Source: Ophiosphaerella korrae (lineage: Eukaryota > Ascomycota > Dothideomycetes > Pleosporales > Phaeosphaeriaceae). Taken from it: a stretch of DNA of 35,119 bases. The translations under genes and the position numbers were made by a program. The stretch lies in assembly GCA_028456385.1 (NCBI GenBank), contig JALNQF010000401.1, positions 1-35,119 of the forward strand, written 5' to 3'. Below the pieces are notes generated by a model. That model had not been told where the DNA came from. It searched no databases and saw nothing but the letters and a program-made list of their open reading frames with translations. Shown here piece after piece: positions 1 through 11,100 of this stretch. Numbering within the stretch: position 1 is the first letter of the stretch; every line of letters begins with the position of its first letter.

Positions 1-3000
1 AGAAAGTATAATTAATAATTAATAGTAGAGCTATAAGAAACTTTATATCTAAGAAGTTTATAGAAATATAAGGAATACGTTATATAAGAAAAAAGTACTC
101 TTAATAACTAAGTATAATTAAAGGAAAACTATTCTAGGAACCTAAAAGGTTTAAAATAGTTCTTTCTATACTAGAACTAGAAGAAATAACAATTAAAAAT
201 ATAGTTATAGATATAATAATAATTAATAACAAATAAAATATAATACTAAGTATACTATAGTTATAAATAACTAACCGATATATTAATTAGAGAATAGGAA
301 AAATTAACTACTATAGAATAGATATATTAAAGGCTAATATAAGTACTTATAAAGGAAAATTCCCTAAAGAATATAAGAAATAAGAGAAATAGCTTATAGA
401 GCCTAAAGACTATCTTCTAGAATATTAGCTATAAAACTTAGTAATAGAAATAGAAGAAAGAAAGAATATAGGATAGAGCTTAGTCTATAGAAAAACTAAA
501 GAAGAATCTAAAATTAAATAAGTATTTATTGTAAAAGTAATAAAGAAAAGATAGATACAAGAATCTAAATCCTTAGTAGTATATAGACTTATATTTATAG
601 ATAAAGAGAGAATAGAAGAAAAATAACCTTACGTAGACTTTAGAAAAATAAATATAGTTATAAACAAGAACTAATACCTCTTACTATAAATAGATAAAAT
701 ACAAGATAGACTATAGAAAGTAAAGATCTTTATAAAACTAGATATCTAGAACGTTTACTACTAAATTAGAATTAAAGAAGGAGATAAATAGAAAATAGTA
801 TTTAGAACGTAATATAGATTATACAAATACTTAGTTATACTTTTTAGCTTAATAAATACACTAGTGGCCTTCTAAGAAAGAATTAATATAGTACTAAGAG
901 AGTACTTAGATATATTTATATTTATATACCTAGATAATATCCTTATATTCTTAGAAATAGAAGAAGAATACGTGTAATATATATATAAAGTACTAGAAAA
1001 ACTAGTAGAAAGTAACTTATTTCTTAAAATAAGAAAATACAATTTCTATATAAAAGAAATAGACTTCCTTAGATATATTATAGAACTAGGAAAAATTAAG
1101 ATTAATCTAGGAAAGATTAAATTAATTAACAAATAGTTAATACTAAAAAACCTAAAAGAGGTACAATAATTCTATAGACCAGTAAACTTTTATAGAAAGT
1201 TAATAGTAAAATAGTCTAAAGATATAAAACTTATAATAAAGCTTATAAAGAAAGATACGCTATTTAAATAAATAAAGGAATATAATAAAGTATTTAATAA
1301 GATTAAAAGAAAGTTTATAGAAAACTTAGTTATTAGAATATATAACCTAGACCTACTAGTAATAGTAAAGATAGACGCATCTAACTTAGCTTATAGAATA
1401 GTACTAATATAGGAAGACCTAAAGACTAAAAAAAAGTACTTAGTTAAATACTTCTCTAAAAAAATAAAACTAGTAGAGCTTAACTATCTAATCTATAACA
1501 AAGAAATACTAGTAATCTATAAAGTATTTAAGTAATAAAGAGTATATTTATAAAGAATAAAATATAAAACAAAGGTCTATATAGACTATAAGAATCTTAT
1601 AAGATTTATAATAAATAAAGACTTATTATAATACTATATAAGATAGTAGGAATTCCTATTAATATTTAATTTAGATATTATATATATAAAAGGAAAAGAT
1701 AACTAACTTATAAACACCTTTAGTAGAAGACTAGACTTATAAGAAGAAGTAAATACTACTAGTATAGTTCTAGTTAAGAATAAAGAAGGATATTTAGTCT
1801 TAAATATACTTAAAATAGCTAAAATACTTAAAAGAAAGAATAGTAAGCTAGATAAATAGATTTAGAGAGAGATAAACAAAGCTACTAAAGAAATAAAAAA
1901 GCTTAAAACCTAAGAAGGATTTATATAAGTATATAGAAGAATATATATCTTAAAGAAAATATAGAGAGAATTTATATAATAATTTTATAAATTACTAGTA
2001 TATAAATACTAAAGAATTAACAAAACCCTAGATAGGTTACTATAAGACTACTATATCCTAAAAGTAAGATAGCTAGTAATAGAAGTACTACAAGACTATA
2101 TAGAATACTATAAAAATAAATATAATAGATACGTACTATATAGAATATTATAACTAGTAAAAGTACTAAAATAACTATAGAGAGTTATTATAATAGACTT
2201 TATTACAAAGTTACTAAAGTTAAAAGACTTAATATTAGGAGTTAAGTATAATAGAATCCTAATAATAGTAGATAAATTTATAAAGTACTTATACTTTAGG
2301 CTATATAAAGAGAAAAGTAAAATAGAGGTTACTATATATTAGGTTTTAGGAACTATAATTAGTTAATATAGACTACTAGACAAAATTATTATAGATAGAG
2401 ATATAAGATTTATATTAAAACTATAGAGAATAATAATAGTATAATTAGAAATATAATACGTAATATTAACTATATATTACTTATAAATAGATAGATAGTT
2501 AGAAAGAATAAATTAAATAGTAGAACAATACCTAAGATACTACCTATAGTATAGTTAGTATACAATAGCGTAAAGAATATAGTAATAAGAGTATTACCTT
2601 TCTTTATAAACTATAGATTTAACTCTAATATATATAAAATACTAAAAACTTAGATATCTTAGTCTCTAAGAGGAGAAAACCTTACTAATAGACTTAAGAA
2701 CATATATAATTAACTAAAACAAGATATAAAATTCCTATACAATTAGATCATAAAATACTATAATAAGAAATATAAAGAGAGACTCTAATTTAGAAAAAGA
2801 GAAAAAGTATAGCTAGTATAAAAGAATATTAAAAGTAAATAACTAAGTCTAAAACTAGACTATATTAAAATAGGACTATATAAAATTAAAAAAGAAGTTA
2901 CGCTAGTTATATTTAAATTAAAGCTACTAAATAAAATAAGAATATAATTAACTTTCTACGTAGTACTACTTAAAATAGTACTATAGAACGTAGAACTACT

Positions 3001-3193
3001 AGTATATAAAGTAGACACGTATAGAGAATAAGAAAAATAAAAAGTTAAAGAAATTCTAGTATACTAGTTCTATAATAGTAGAAACTATTTTTTAATAGAA
3101 TAGATAAGAATAAATAAGAAAAGGGAACTATAAGAAAAAATATAGGAACTAGAAGATAACCTTAATTACTCTAAGAAACTAGAGGAGTTCTAA
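1..3193 (+). pseudogene. pol: Gypsy pol (protease-RT-RNase H-integrase-chromodomain), element A
   Basis: This is the polyprotein that copies and integrates the retrotransposon. The aspartic protease motif Asp-Ser-Gly-Ala appears as NSRA at 21-32. The RT catalytic box YLDD appears as YLDN at 927-938 (YLDNIL to 944). The integrase reads IDFITK near 2196 and IIIDRDIRF near 2390. The end (about 3040-3190) is a chromodomain ending KKLEEF before a TAA at 3191. Many TAA/TAG codons sit where Gln or Trp is expected. The protease and RT share a frame (position mod 3 = 0), but the chromodomain is in another frame. A 37-bp deletion at about 2543, relative to copies C and E, accounts for the shift. The product cannot be functional. 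Confidence 0.9.
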
Positions 3194-3204
3194 AGTTAAA
3201 ACCC

Positions 3205-3835
3205 TCTAGAACGCTTTATAGTAAACTAAGAAAATTAGTACTACTAATAATAAATAGAGAGGTATTAGGAACGCCTAATATAATAGGAGCTAGAGTAGCC
3301 TCTATAGCGTCCTTAAGGTCTATCTTAGCCTTTAAGGTACAAGACTATTTAGATAATTTAGCGTTATTATAAGCCTTTATCTTATAAAGACGCTTAATAT
3401 AAGAATAAAGATTTACTAGCTTATAAAGAGTTAGCTTATACTTAGCCTTAGCTTCTATAAGCTATAATAATAGTATCTCTTAAGCTTAGTTAATAGCTTA
3501 CCTTATATAACTTAGTAAGAAGAAACTATATAGAAATTAAGTACTTATACTTAGTAAGAGAAATACCTAATAGAGTATACTTATACTAAATATTAGTAAG
3601 AATATACTTACTATAATATTTACTATCTTTTAAAGATATAAGATAAGTAAGCTTTAACTAAGTATAATAAGCGTAAAAAAATATTTTAACTCTATTATAA
3701 GTAATATAAGTAATAAGAAGAAGTTTATTATAGTTAGAATAAGAAGATATAGAAAATAATAAAGAACTAGAAATAAATAAAGAAACTAAACTAATAACCT
3801 TAGGCCTAGGGTAAGGAAATAAAAACCTATCTAGA
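3205..3835 (-). pseudogene. Antisense frame between pol and 3' LTR, element A
   Basis: On the strand opposite to pol, starting next to the polypurine tract, one frame reads for about 120 codons with few stops. Its beginning resembles RxLFxYPRxKVISLVSL, followed by a Ser/Leu-rich stretch and KIFxYxxY. A second frame then continues with a Lys/Ala/Gln-rich, probably helical segment containing YKIKAxNNxKLxKQ and ATLAPIILGVP. The same two-part arrangement with related residues occurs in C, E and F, and its second part in B. The frame change could be an intron or an old frameshift. I do not recognise the product, and no promoter is visible. The sense strand of the same interval also reads as frames rich in TAA/TAG, so coding is inferred from conservation only. 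Confidence 0.35.
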
Positions 3836-3846
3836 GAGGGGAATAG
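3833..3846 (+). other. Polypurine tract of element A
   Basis: An all-purine run except for one T, AGAGAGGGGAATAG, abuts the 5' end of the 3' LTR. This is the expected position and composition of the plus-strand primer of LTR retrotransposons. Equivalent tracts precede the 3' LTRs of C, E and F. Confidence 0.75.
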
Positions 3847-4287
3847 TATTATAGCTATAATAAGAGAAAACTAATTAGAGCTTATTAGCCCTACTATAGA
3901 TAATAAAAGTATGTATAACCTATAAGGTAATAAACTTAACTAAGAAACTAACTACAATAAAGATATATAATAAATTCGTAATTTATAATCTTAGTAAATA
4001 TAAAGTATAAAGCTAAGTACGTAATAAATTTATAATTTATAATCTTAGTAAATATAAAGTATAAAGCTAGCTAAGGGACCGAGGTATATAGTTAGTAGTA
4101 ATACCTATTATTAGGATAGTATTAGTAATCTAATCTCTAACCTAGAACACTAATACTTAATATTATATATATAAATTAACTATTATTTATAGTTATTACT
4201 AATTACTATATAAGCTTTTGTTATTACCTTATAATCTACTAACAACCTAAAGGTTATTAGGAAGTCGACTCTAGTAGACCTATTATA
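3847..4287 (+). repeat. 3' LTR of element A (441 bp)
   Basis: It starts TATTATAG (TGTTATAG after RIP) and ends CTATTATA. The ends were set by alignment with the LTRs of B, C, E and F, some of which keep the unmutated TGTTA...TAACA. F's LTR has the same length (441 bp) and nearly the same sequence in reverse orientation. The middle carries two tandem units of about 54 bp (see the separate entry). The downstream flank, from 4288, is X. Confidence 0.85.
3968..4071 (+). repeat. Tandem ~54-bp module inside LTR A
   Basis: Two head-to-tail copies, starting at 3968 and 4022, share the core ATCTTAGTAAATATAAAG. The same module is found in LTR F and in the 5' LTR of E. The LTRs of B and C and the 3' LTR of E carry a different module in this place. 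Confidence 0.75.
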
Positions 4288-6864
4288 GTTAAGCTCTAGT
4301 TCTAGCTCTATATCTAGTTAGGAGTTATATTTAAAGAATTAGTCCTCTATTTCTATATTTATTTTAGAGTCTATTACTATATAAGTAGCTATATAGTAGT
4401 TTATAGTATTAGTAAGTATTTTAGATCTAGTAGCTTTTACTTATTTATAAGTAGTATAGTCTAGCTTCTTAATACCTATCTTTTTATAGCTCTAGTATAA
4501 AATTATTTTAGAGTTCTTAGTTTTAATTATAGTAGCCTTTTTACTAGTTAGGTATATTCCTCTAAATACGCCTTCTAGTTATAGTTAATAGTATTTTAGT
4601 TCTTATAGAGTTATAGCTAGTTCTTCTTTAAAGTTTTATATCTGCGCTCTTAGTTTAGCTCTTATAGGTACTAGGGTATAAAGCTAGGTTTACTTAGAGC
4701 CTATATCTAGGTTGTAATTATTTACTTTATTTTCTAATATTAAGATTATCTTTTAAAAATTAGCGAGGCTATTATAGATACTAGGGGTAGTACTAGTAGC
4801 TTTTCTAAGCTAGGGTTATAGCTTTTTTTAAAGGTAGATATTATATAGCTATAAGTTCTATTATAGTTTAAGGCTAATATTATTAAATTTAGAGAGGAAT
4901 TTAGCTTATACTAACTAGGTAGTTTTGTAGATTAGTTAATCTAGTCTAAATTTAGCTATTTCTAGAGTTTTGTAATATACTTCTCTTAATCCTACTATAT
5001 CTATATTACTAAATTAGTAAAAAAGTGCAAAGAAATATATAAATTCTTCTTAGTATAAGTAAGTAATACTATTTAAGATAGTAAGGTATAAGTAAGCTAA
5101 TCTTATATAGTAGCGTATAATAACGTTAGCTTAAGTTTATAAGCTAATATATTTTTTTCTATTAGTAATAAAGTAATTATATATAGACTAGATAAAGGAT
5201 ATAATATTTATATAGCGTCTTATACCTAAAAATTATAAGAGTTTTATAAAGTAGTTTTCTTATTCTTTATACTAGTAAAAATTAAAGGCTAGCTCTTAGA
5301 TACTAGTTAAGAAGAGAGTTAGAGTAAACTCTTCTCTATTAAAGATATAGTAGCTTACTACTAGTACTTAGGGTTTAAACTCTCTTTTAAAGAAGCTAGG
5401 TTACTAGCCTTATAGTAAGATCTTAGTATAAAGTAGTTCTATATCTTTCTACGCTAGTATATTAAAGTTAAAGGTTTTTAGCTTAGTTTATTTAGCTATT
5501 AGGTCTTCTTAGTAGATTACTACTTTATATAAGTAGTTATATTTTACTATAGCTTCTTTTTATAAAGCTTTATACTAAGTAGCTCTTTAGCTTAAAGTAT
5601 TATATTACTTTATAATATAGTTATAGTCTAGTAGTAATTATACTAGGTATTCTTAGAGTTAAGCTAATTAGTTATCTTATTAAGAAAGTTATTTATCTAA
5701 TTTACTTACTCTAGCTATAAGCTTCTAGTTTTATTTATTTACTACGTTAATTATATCTTATATCTAGGTATTCGTAACTACAAAGTATAATACTATTCTA
5801 GCTAGAGTAAATTCTCTAAGAGATAAGTAATTACTAGGTTTATTATCCTTAATTCCTTAGTATAAGGTAAGTAGTAAAGTACGAAACAAGGGTTAGAGCT
5901 TAGTAAGCTTAGTAAGTAATTTTTTAAGTTTATCTTAAGATATAAAGACTATTCCTAGTAATAAGTCTTTATTAATTATAGTGTTTAATAGTAGGTTATC
6001 TTTTAGCTCTTCTAAGATCTTAAGCTTAGGTATAAGCTAAGGTAATAATACTTAGCTAATGTTTAGTTAAGTATTATTAATTAAGATGTTTAATATAGTC
6101 TAGTTATTAAAAAAGACCTTAGTAACTAGTCTATACCTTAGGGAGCTACCTTAGTTAAAGAGAGTAAGGTCTATATCTAAGTTAAATTCTTCTATAATAA
6201 GTTAGTTAGGAGTAGCTAAGTCTATTATAAAGCTATTAGCTAAGAAAGCGCCTAGTACTTATTAGGGAATTATATTAGGTTAGAAATTAAGTTTACTAAG
6301 TAGTCTTAGCTAAATAAAGGATTTAGAGTCTATTACCTATTTTCTTTTATCTTTCTATAAAGAAGTCTTAAGATATTATTAGAAGTTACTTAGTACTTTT
6401 TTTATTAGAGTAGTTAGTATAGTAAGTCCCTAAGTCTATTTTTCTAGAGACTTAGTTCTAGCGCGTATTTTATAGATTTTTTATAGTATAGTAGCTTTAG
6501 AGTATTTTCTTAGTTCTTTACTAGATCTATAGTCTACTATTTATAGTATATCTTTATCTTATAAGTATACTTAGTTTAAGTAATAAAGAGGTTATAAGCT
6601 AGTATTATTTTAGTTTAAGAAGCTAGCTTTTAAGAAGATAGAAAATTTTTATATAACTAAGTTATAGTATAATAAGCTAAGTTGTAGTAGTTATATACTA
6701 TATTAGTATGTTTAGCTATTAGTTTATAGAGATTTAGATTTTTAGCGCTAGCTAGTAAAGGTTTTAGTAGGGTCTAGAGCGCTTTATTACTTAGTTCTTG
6801 TAAATTAAGTACTAGTAATTTATATAGGTTTAGGAGTCTTTTTTTTCCCTAGCACTACTACTAT
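4288..6864 (-). pseudogene. Gag-like protein of an unassigned retroelement (partial)
   Basis: One minus-strand frame, without frameshift, covers about 859 codons if TAA/TAG are read as RIP-mutated Gln/Trp. A plausible start is ATA (ATG before RIP) at 6864, giving M-VVVLGKKK. A Ser/Thr/Pro/Lys-rich N-terminus is followed by a middle region and then, from about 5700, a Gln-rich likely coiled coil. A segment follows with a capsid-like pattern (REEFTLTLFLTSIQEL, later LQPQLRKATSTTPS and YNSLANFQKI). Near codon 790 (4456-4497) Tyr residues stand at CX2C and final-C spacing of a zinc knuckle, but Ile occupies the His position. The tail is acidic (Glu/Asp repeats). These suggest Gag, but I do not recognise the family. 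The frame is still open where A's LTR begins, so the C-terminus lies elsewhere. Confidence 0.45.
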
Positions 6865-7672
6865 AGTAGAGTATTATAAAGAAAGGAATAGTAAAAAGGG
6901 GGTAGGTAGTTACTAAGGAAATATAAGTACTAAGGGCTTATAAGGAAGTAAACTATTAAGGAGGAGAAGTAAGAGAGAGAAGGGCTAATAAGCCTTTAGG
7001 TTATAAAATATAATCTATAAGAGTATAAACAATATTTAGAACTAGTTTAGCTAATAAAGTCTAAGTTCTTTAAAACTAATAAGCCTTTAGGCCCTAGATC
7101 TATATTAGGTATATAACCCTATAATACTACCTAAGTTTAATACCTAGTATAAGTACGCCTTTACCTAAGTATATATAGTAGGTATAAGCTAAAGCTTTAT
7201 AACTTATAAAGTAGTTAAACTACTCTTCTTTAGTATATATTTCTTTCTAGAATGTTAGCGCTAGTACTAGTAAAAAGAGAGCGCTAGAAACCTTAACTAG
7301 AACTATAATATAGTAAACTTAAGGAGCTACCTAGCGCGCTATAGCTAAAGTAAGATCTAATTCCTAGTAGTATAGTTCTTTTTAGCTAGCTAGGCTTAAT
7401 TAAGAGTTAGCTATAATTAGCTATCTTATAGTAACTCTAGTATAAGTAAGAAGGCTACTAGCGTAGTTCTAGGTTATAGAAAGGCCTATAAAAGTAAAAT
7501 ATTTATAGAGATCTACTATTATATAAAGTAGACTTTACGTAAGATAACTTAATAAGGTAGTTTTAATAATTAACTAAAAAGAGTAAATAGTAGATAAAGC
7601 TATCTAAGTAAGTACTAGGTATATATACCTAGTAGCTTACTAAGCGCTAACTAAAAGTAAAAAGGTAGTTAA
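6865..7672. other. No gene seen: upstream region of X
   Basis: About 800 bp upstream of the gag-like frame show no frame that I can support. A 16-bp segment CTAATAAGCCTTTAGG occurs twice (about 6987 and 7078). If X is an LTR element, its 5' leader and LTR should lie here, but LTR ends and primer-binding site could not be located. Confidence 0.4.
7613..7634. repeat. Perfect 22-bp palindrome
   Basis: TACTAGGTATATATACCTAGTA equals its own reverse complement. It lies about 40 bp before the 17-bp tandem repeat. It may be a protein-binding or cruciform-prone site of element X, but short TA-rich palindromes also arise easily in RIP-mutated DNA. Confidence 0.6.
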
Positions 7673-7816
7673 ATATTAGTAAGTTGTAAACTTATAAATA
7701 TATTAGTAAGTTTGTAATATTAGTAAGTTTGTAATATTAGTAAGTTTATAATATTAGTAAGTTTTATAATATTAGTAAGTTTATAATATTAGTAAGTTGT
7801 AAACTTACTAATATTA
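7673..7816. repeat. 17-bp tandem repeat ending in a hairpin
   Basis: Seven copies of ATATTAGTAAGTT start at 7673, 7700, 7717, 7734, 7751, 7769 and 7786, so the period is 17 bp except for the first step. The last copy forms a perfect inverted repeat with the next bases: arms 7784-7798 and 7802-7816 (15 bp each) separated by GTA. This is the outer part of X, about 30 bp from the broken end of B. It could be a subterminal repeat of a mobile element. Confidence 0.8.
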
Positions 7817-7845
7817 GTATAAAAATAAGAGATATAAGAGATAAC

Positions 7846-8131
7846 TTCTTTATACTATCTAAATAGATTACTAAGGCTAAAAAAGAACGTAATTAGATTC
7901 TAAGTATATAAGTAGAAAATTACACTTATCTAATTTATCTTTATAAGACAAAAGCCTTAAATAATAAGAAGTCTATTATATAAGCTACTCTTATTAAGTC
8001 TAAGCTTAATTTTAAGGCTATAGTAGAGGCTACTCTTATTATATTAAGTATTCTAATCGCCTTTCTATCTAGTAGTAGTAACGTTAATTTTCTTAGTTTA
8101 CTATAAGGCGCTTTAGAAGGTTTTAACTTTA
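7846..8131 (+). pseudogene. Antisense frame of element B (partial)
   Basis: Opposite to pol, a frame reads KAKKERN, then YLIYLYKTKALNNKKSII, KSKLNFKAIVEATL and FLSSSSN, with TAA/TAG only where Gln is plausible. It matches the second part of the antisense frame of C almost residue for residue and that of A, E and F more distantly. The first part is missing because B is broken at 7846. Confidence 0.35.
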
Positions 8132-11100
8132 GAACTCTTTTAGTTTCTTAAAGTAATTAAGATTATCTTCTAGTTCCTATATCTCTTCTTATAGTTACTC
8201 TTTCTTGTCTATACCTATCTATTCTACTAGTTAGTAGTTCCTACTATTATAGAACTAGTATACTAAGATTTTTTTAACTTCTTATTCTTTTTATTCTTTA
8301 TATATATCTACTTTATATACTAGTAGTTCTACTTCTTATAGTACTTTTTCTAGTAAGGCTATATAGAAGGTTAGGTATATTCTTATTTTACTTAGTAACT
8401 TTAATTTAAATATAACTAGTATAACTTTCTTCTTAATTTTATATAGTCCTATTTTAACGAAATCTAATTTTAAGCTAAGTTGTTTACTCTTTACGTTTTT
8501 CTTAACTAACTATACTTTTTCTCCTACTCTAAATTAAGGTCCCTTTTAGTGTTTTTTATTATAGTATTTTACTATCTAATTATATAGGAATTCTATATCC
8601 TATCTTAATTAATTATATATATCTCTAAGTTTATTAGTAAGTTTTTCTTCTCTTAGAGACTAAGATATTTCTTGTCTTAGTATTTAGTACGCGTTAGGGT
8701 TAAATCTATAGTTTATAAAGAAAAGTAATACTCTTATTACTATATTCTTTATACTATTATATACTAACTATACTATAGGTAGTAGCTATACCTAATTGTT
8801 TTAGTTATAGTTAAGGTAGTATCTTAAGTACTATTCTACTATCTAATTTATTTATTCTAATTATCTATCTATCTATAGGTAATATACTATAGATATTACG
8901 TATTTAGCTCCTAATTATACTATTATTGTTCTTTATAGTTTTAATATAAATCTTATATCTCTATCTATAATTATTTTATCTAGTAGTCTATATTAACTAA
9001 TTATAGTTCCTAGAACCTAATATATAGTAACTTCTATCCTACTTTTTTTTTTATATAGTCTAAAGTATAAGTACTTTATAAGTTTATCTACTATTATTAA
9101 GATTCTATTATACTTAACTCCTAATATAAGATCTTAAGACTTTAGTAGTTTTATAATAAAGTCTATTATAATAACTCTTTATAGTTATTTTAGTACTTTA
9201 ACTAGTTATAGTATTCTATATAGTACGTATCTACTATACTTATTTCTATAATATTTTATATAGCCTTATAGTACTTTTATTACTAGCTACTTTACTTTTA
9301 GGATATAGTAGTCTTATAGTAGTCTATCTAGAGTTTTATTAATTCCTTAGTATCTATATACTAGTAATTTATAGAATTGTTATATAAATTCTCTTTAGAT
9401 CTTTTTTAAGATATATATCCTTCTATAGGCTTATATAAATCTTTCTTAGATTTCTAGTTTTTCTATTTCTTTAGATACTTCTTATATTATTTTCTAAATC
9501 TATTTATCTAGCTTACTACTTTTTCTTTTAAGGGTTATAGCTATTTTAGGTATATTTAAGACTAAGTATACTTCTTTATTCTTAACTAAAACTATACTAG
9601 TAGTATTTACTTCTTCTTATAAGTCTAGTCTTCTACTAAGAGCGTCTACTAATTAGTTATCTTTCTCTTTTATATATATAATTTCTAAGTTAAATATTAA
9701 TAGAAATTTCTACTATCTTATATAGTATTATAATAGTTCTTTATTTAGTATAAATCTTATAAGATTCTTATAGTCTATATAGACTTTTATTTAGTACTTT
9801 ACTTCTTATAACTATACTCTCTATTATTTAAATACTTTATAAATTACTAGTATTTCTTTGTTATAGATTAAGTAGTTAAGCGCTACTAGTTTTATTTTCT
9901 TAGAGAAGTATTTAACTAAATATTCTTATTTAGTTCTTAGGTCTTCCTATATTAGTACTATTCTATAGACTAAGTTAGATACATCTATTTTTACTATTAC
10001 TAGTATATCTAGGTTATATATTCTAATAACTAGGTTCTTTATAAACTTTTTCTTAATCTTATTAAATACTTTATTGCATTCCTTTATCTATTTAAAAAGC
10101 GTATCTTTCTTTATAAGTTTTATTATAGGTTCTATATCTTTAGACTATTTTACTATTAACTTTCTATAAAAGTTTACTAGCCTATAAAAGTACTATACTT
10201 CTTTTCGGTTTTTTAGTATTTGCTATTTATTAATTAACTTAATCTTTTCTAGATTAATCTTAATTTTTCCTAGTTTAATAATAAATCTAAGGAAGTCTAT
10301 TTCTTTTATATAGAATTTATACTTTCTTATTTTAACAAATAACTTATTTTCTACTAGCTTTTCTAGTACTTTATATATATTACTTATATTCTTTTTCTAT
10401 TTCTAAGAATATAAGGATATTATCTAGGTATATAAATATAAATACGTCTAAGTACTCTTTTAGTACTATATTAATTCTTTCTTAGAAAGCTACTAGTATA
10501 TTTATTAATCTAAAAGGTATAACTAGGTATTTATATAGTTTATATTATATTCTAAATACTATCTTCTATTTATTACTTTTCTTAATTCTAATCTAGTAGT
10601 AAGCGTTTTAGATATCTAGTTTTATAAAGATCTTTACTTTCTATAACTTATCTTGTATTTTATCTATTTATAGTAAGGAGTATTAGTTCTTATTTATAAT
10701 TATATTAGTTTTTCTAAAATCTACGTAGAGTCTTTTATTACTTATCTCTTTCTTATCTATAAATATAAGACTATGTACTACTAAAGATTTAGATTCTTGT
10801 ATCTATCTTTTTCTTATTATATTTTTAATAAATACTTGTTTAATCTTAGATTTTTTTTCTATTTTTCTATAAACTAGGCTCTATTCTATATTCTTATCTT
10901 TTTCTAGGTTTATTACTAAATCCTATAGCTAATATTCTAGCAGATAGTCTTTAGGTTCTATAAGCTATTTTTCCTATTTCTTATATTCTTTAGGGAATTC
11001 TCCTCTATAGGTGCTTATATTAGCCTTTAATATATCTATTTTACTATAGTTAATTTTTCTTATTTTCTAATTAATATATAAGTTAGTTATCTATAACTAT

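Larger units (their letters stand above)
1..4287 (+). mobile_element. Element A: 5'-truncated Ty3/Gypsy chromodomain LTR retrotransposon
   Basis: The copy runs from the protease active site at the first bases of the window through RT, RNase H, integrase and chromodomain to a polypurine tract and a 441-bp 3' LTR. The missing 5' LTR and gag would lie outside the window. It is saturated with RIP-type changes. Its LTR and 3' region are very close to those of element F at the other end of the window, which is in the opposite orientation, so A and F belong to one subfamily. The LTR end at 4287 interrupts the open frame of X, so A appears to have inserted into X. Confidence 0.9.
4288..7845 (-). mobile_element. 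Element X: fragment of an unassigned retroelement
   Basis: This segment is unrelated to the Gypsy family around it. On the minus strand it holds a single long gag-like frame (4288-6864) preceded by about 1 kb without a recognisable gene, ending in a short tandem repeat and hairpin. On the left it is cut by the LTR of A with the frame still open. On the right it meets the broken 3' side of B. No pol, LTR or target duplication belonging to it is recognised, so its class is inferred only from the gag-like features of the frame. Confidence 0.45.

Noticed and set aside
3200..3840. A sense-strand extra gene after pol (env-like)
   Set aside because: Sense frames here are dense in TAA/TAG and show no membrane or signal-peptide pattern. 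Conservation looks better on the opposite strand, although the sense strand is not fully excluded.
4288..6864. hAT, Crypton or helicase protein on the minus strand
   Set aside because: I looked for hAT dimerisation, tyrosine-recombinase and helicase motifs and saw none. The coiled coil and knuckle-like array fit a gag-like protein better.
7673..7816. CRISPR-like repeat array
   Set aside because: The 17-bp units follow each other with almost no spacer, the unit itself is TA-rich, and there are no cas genes. It is a tandem repeat of eukaryotic type.
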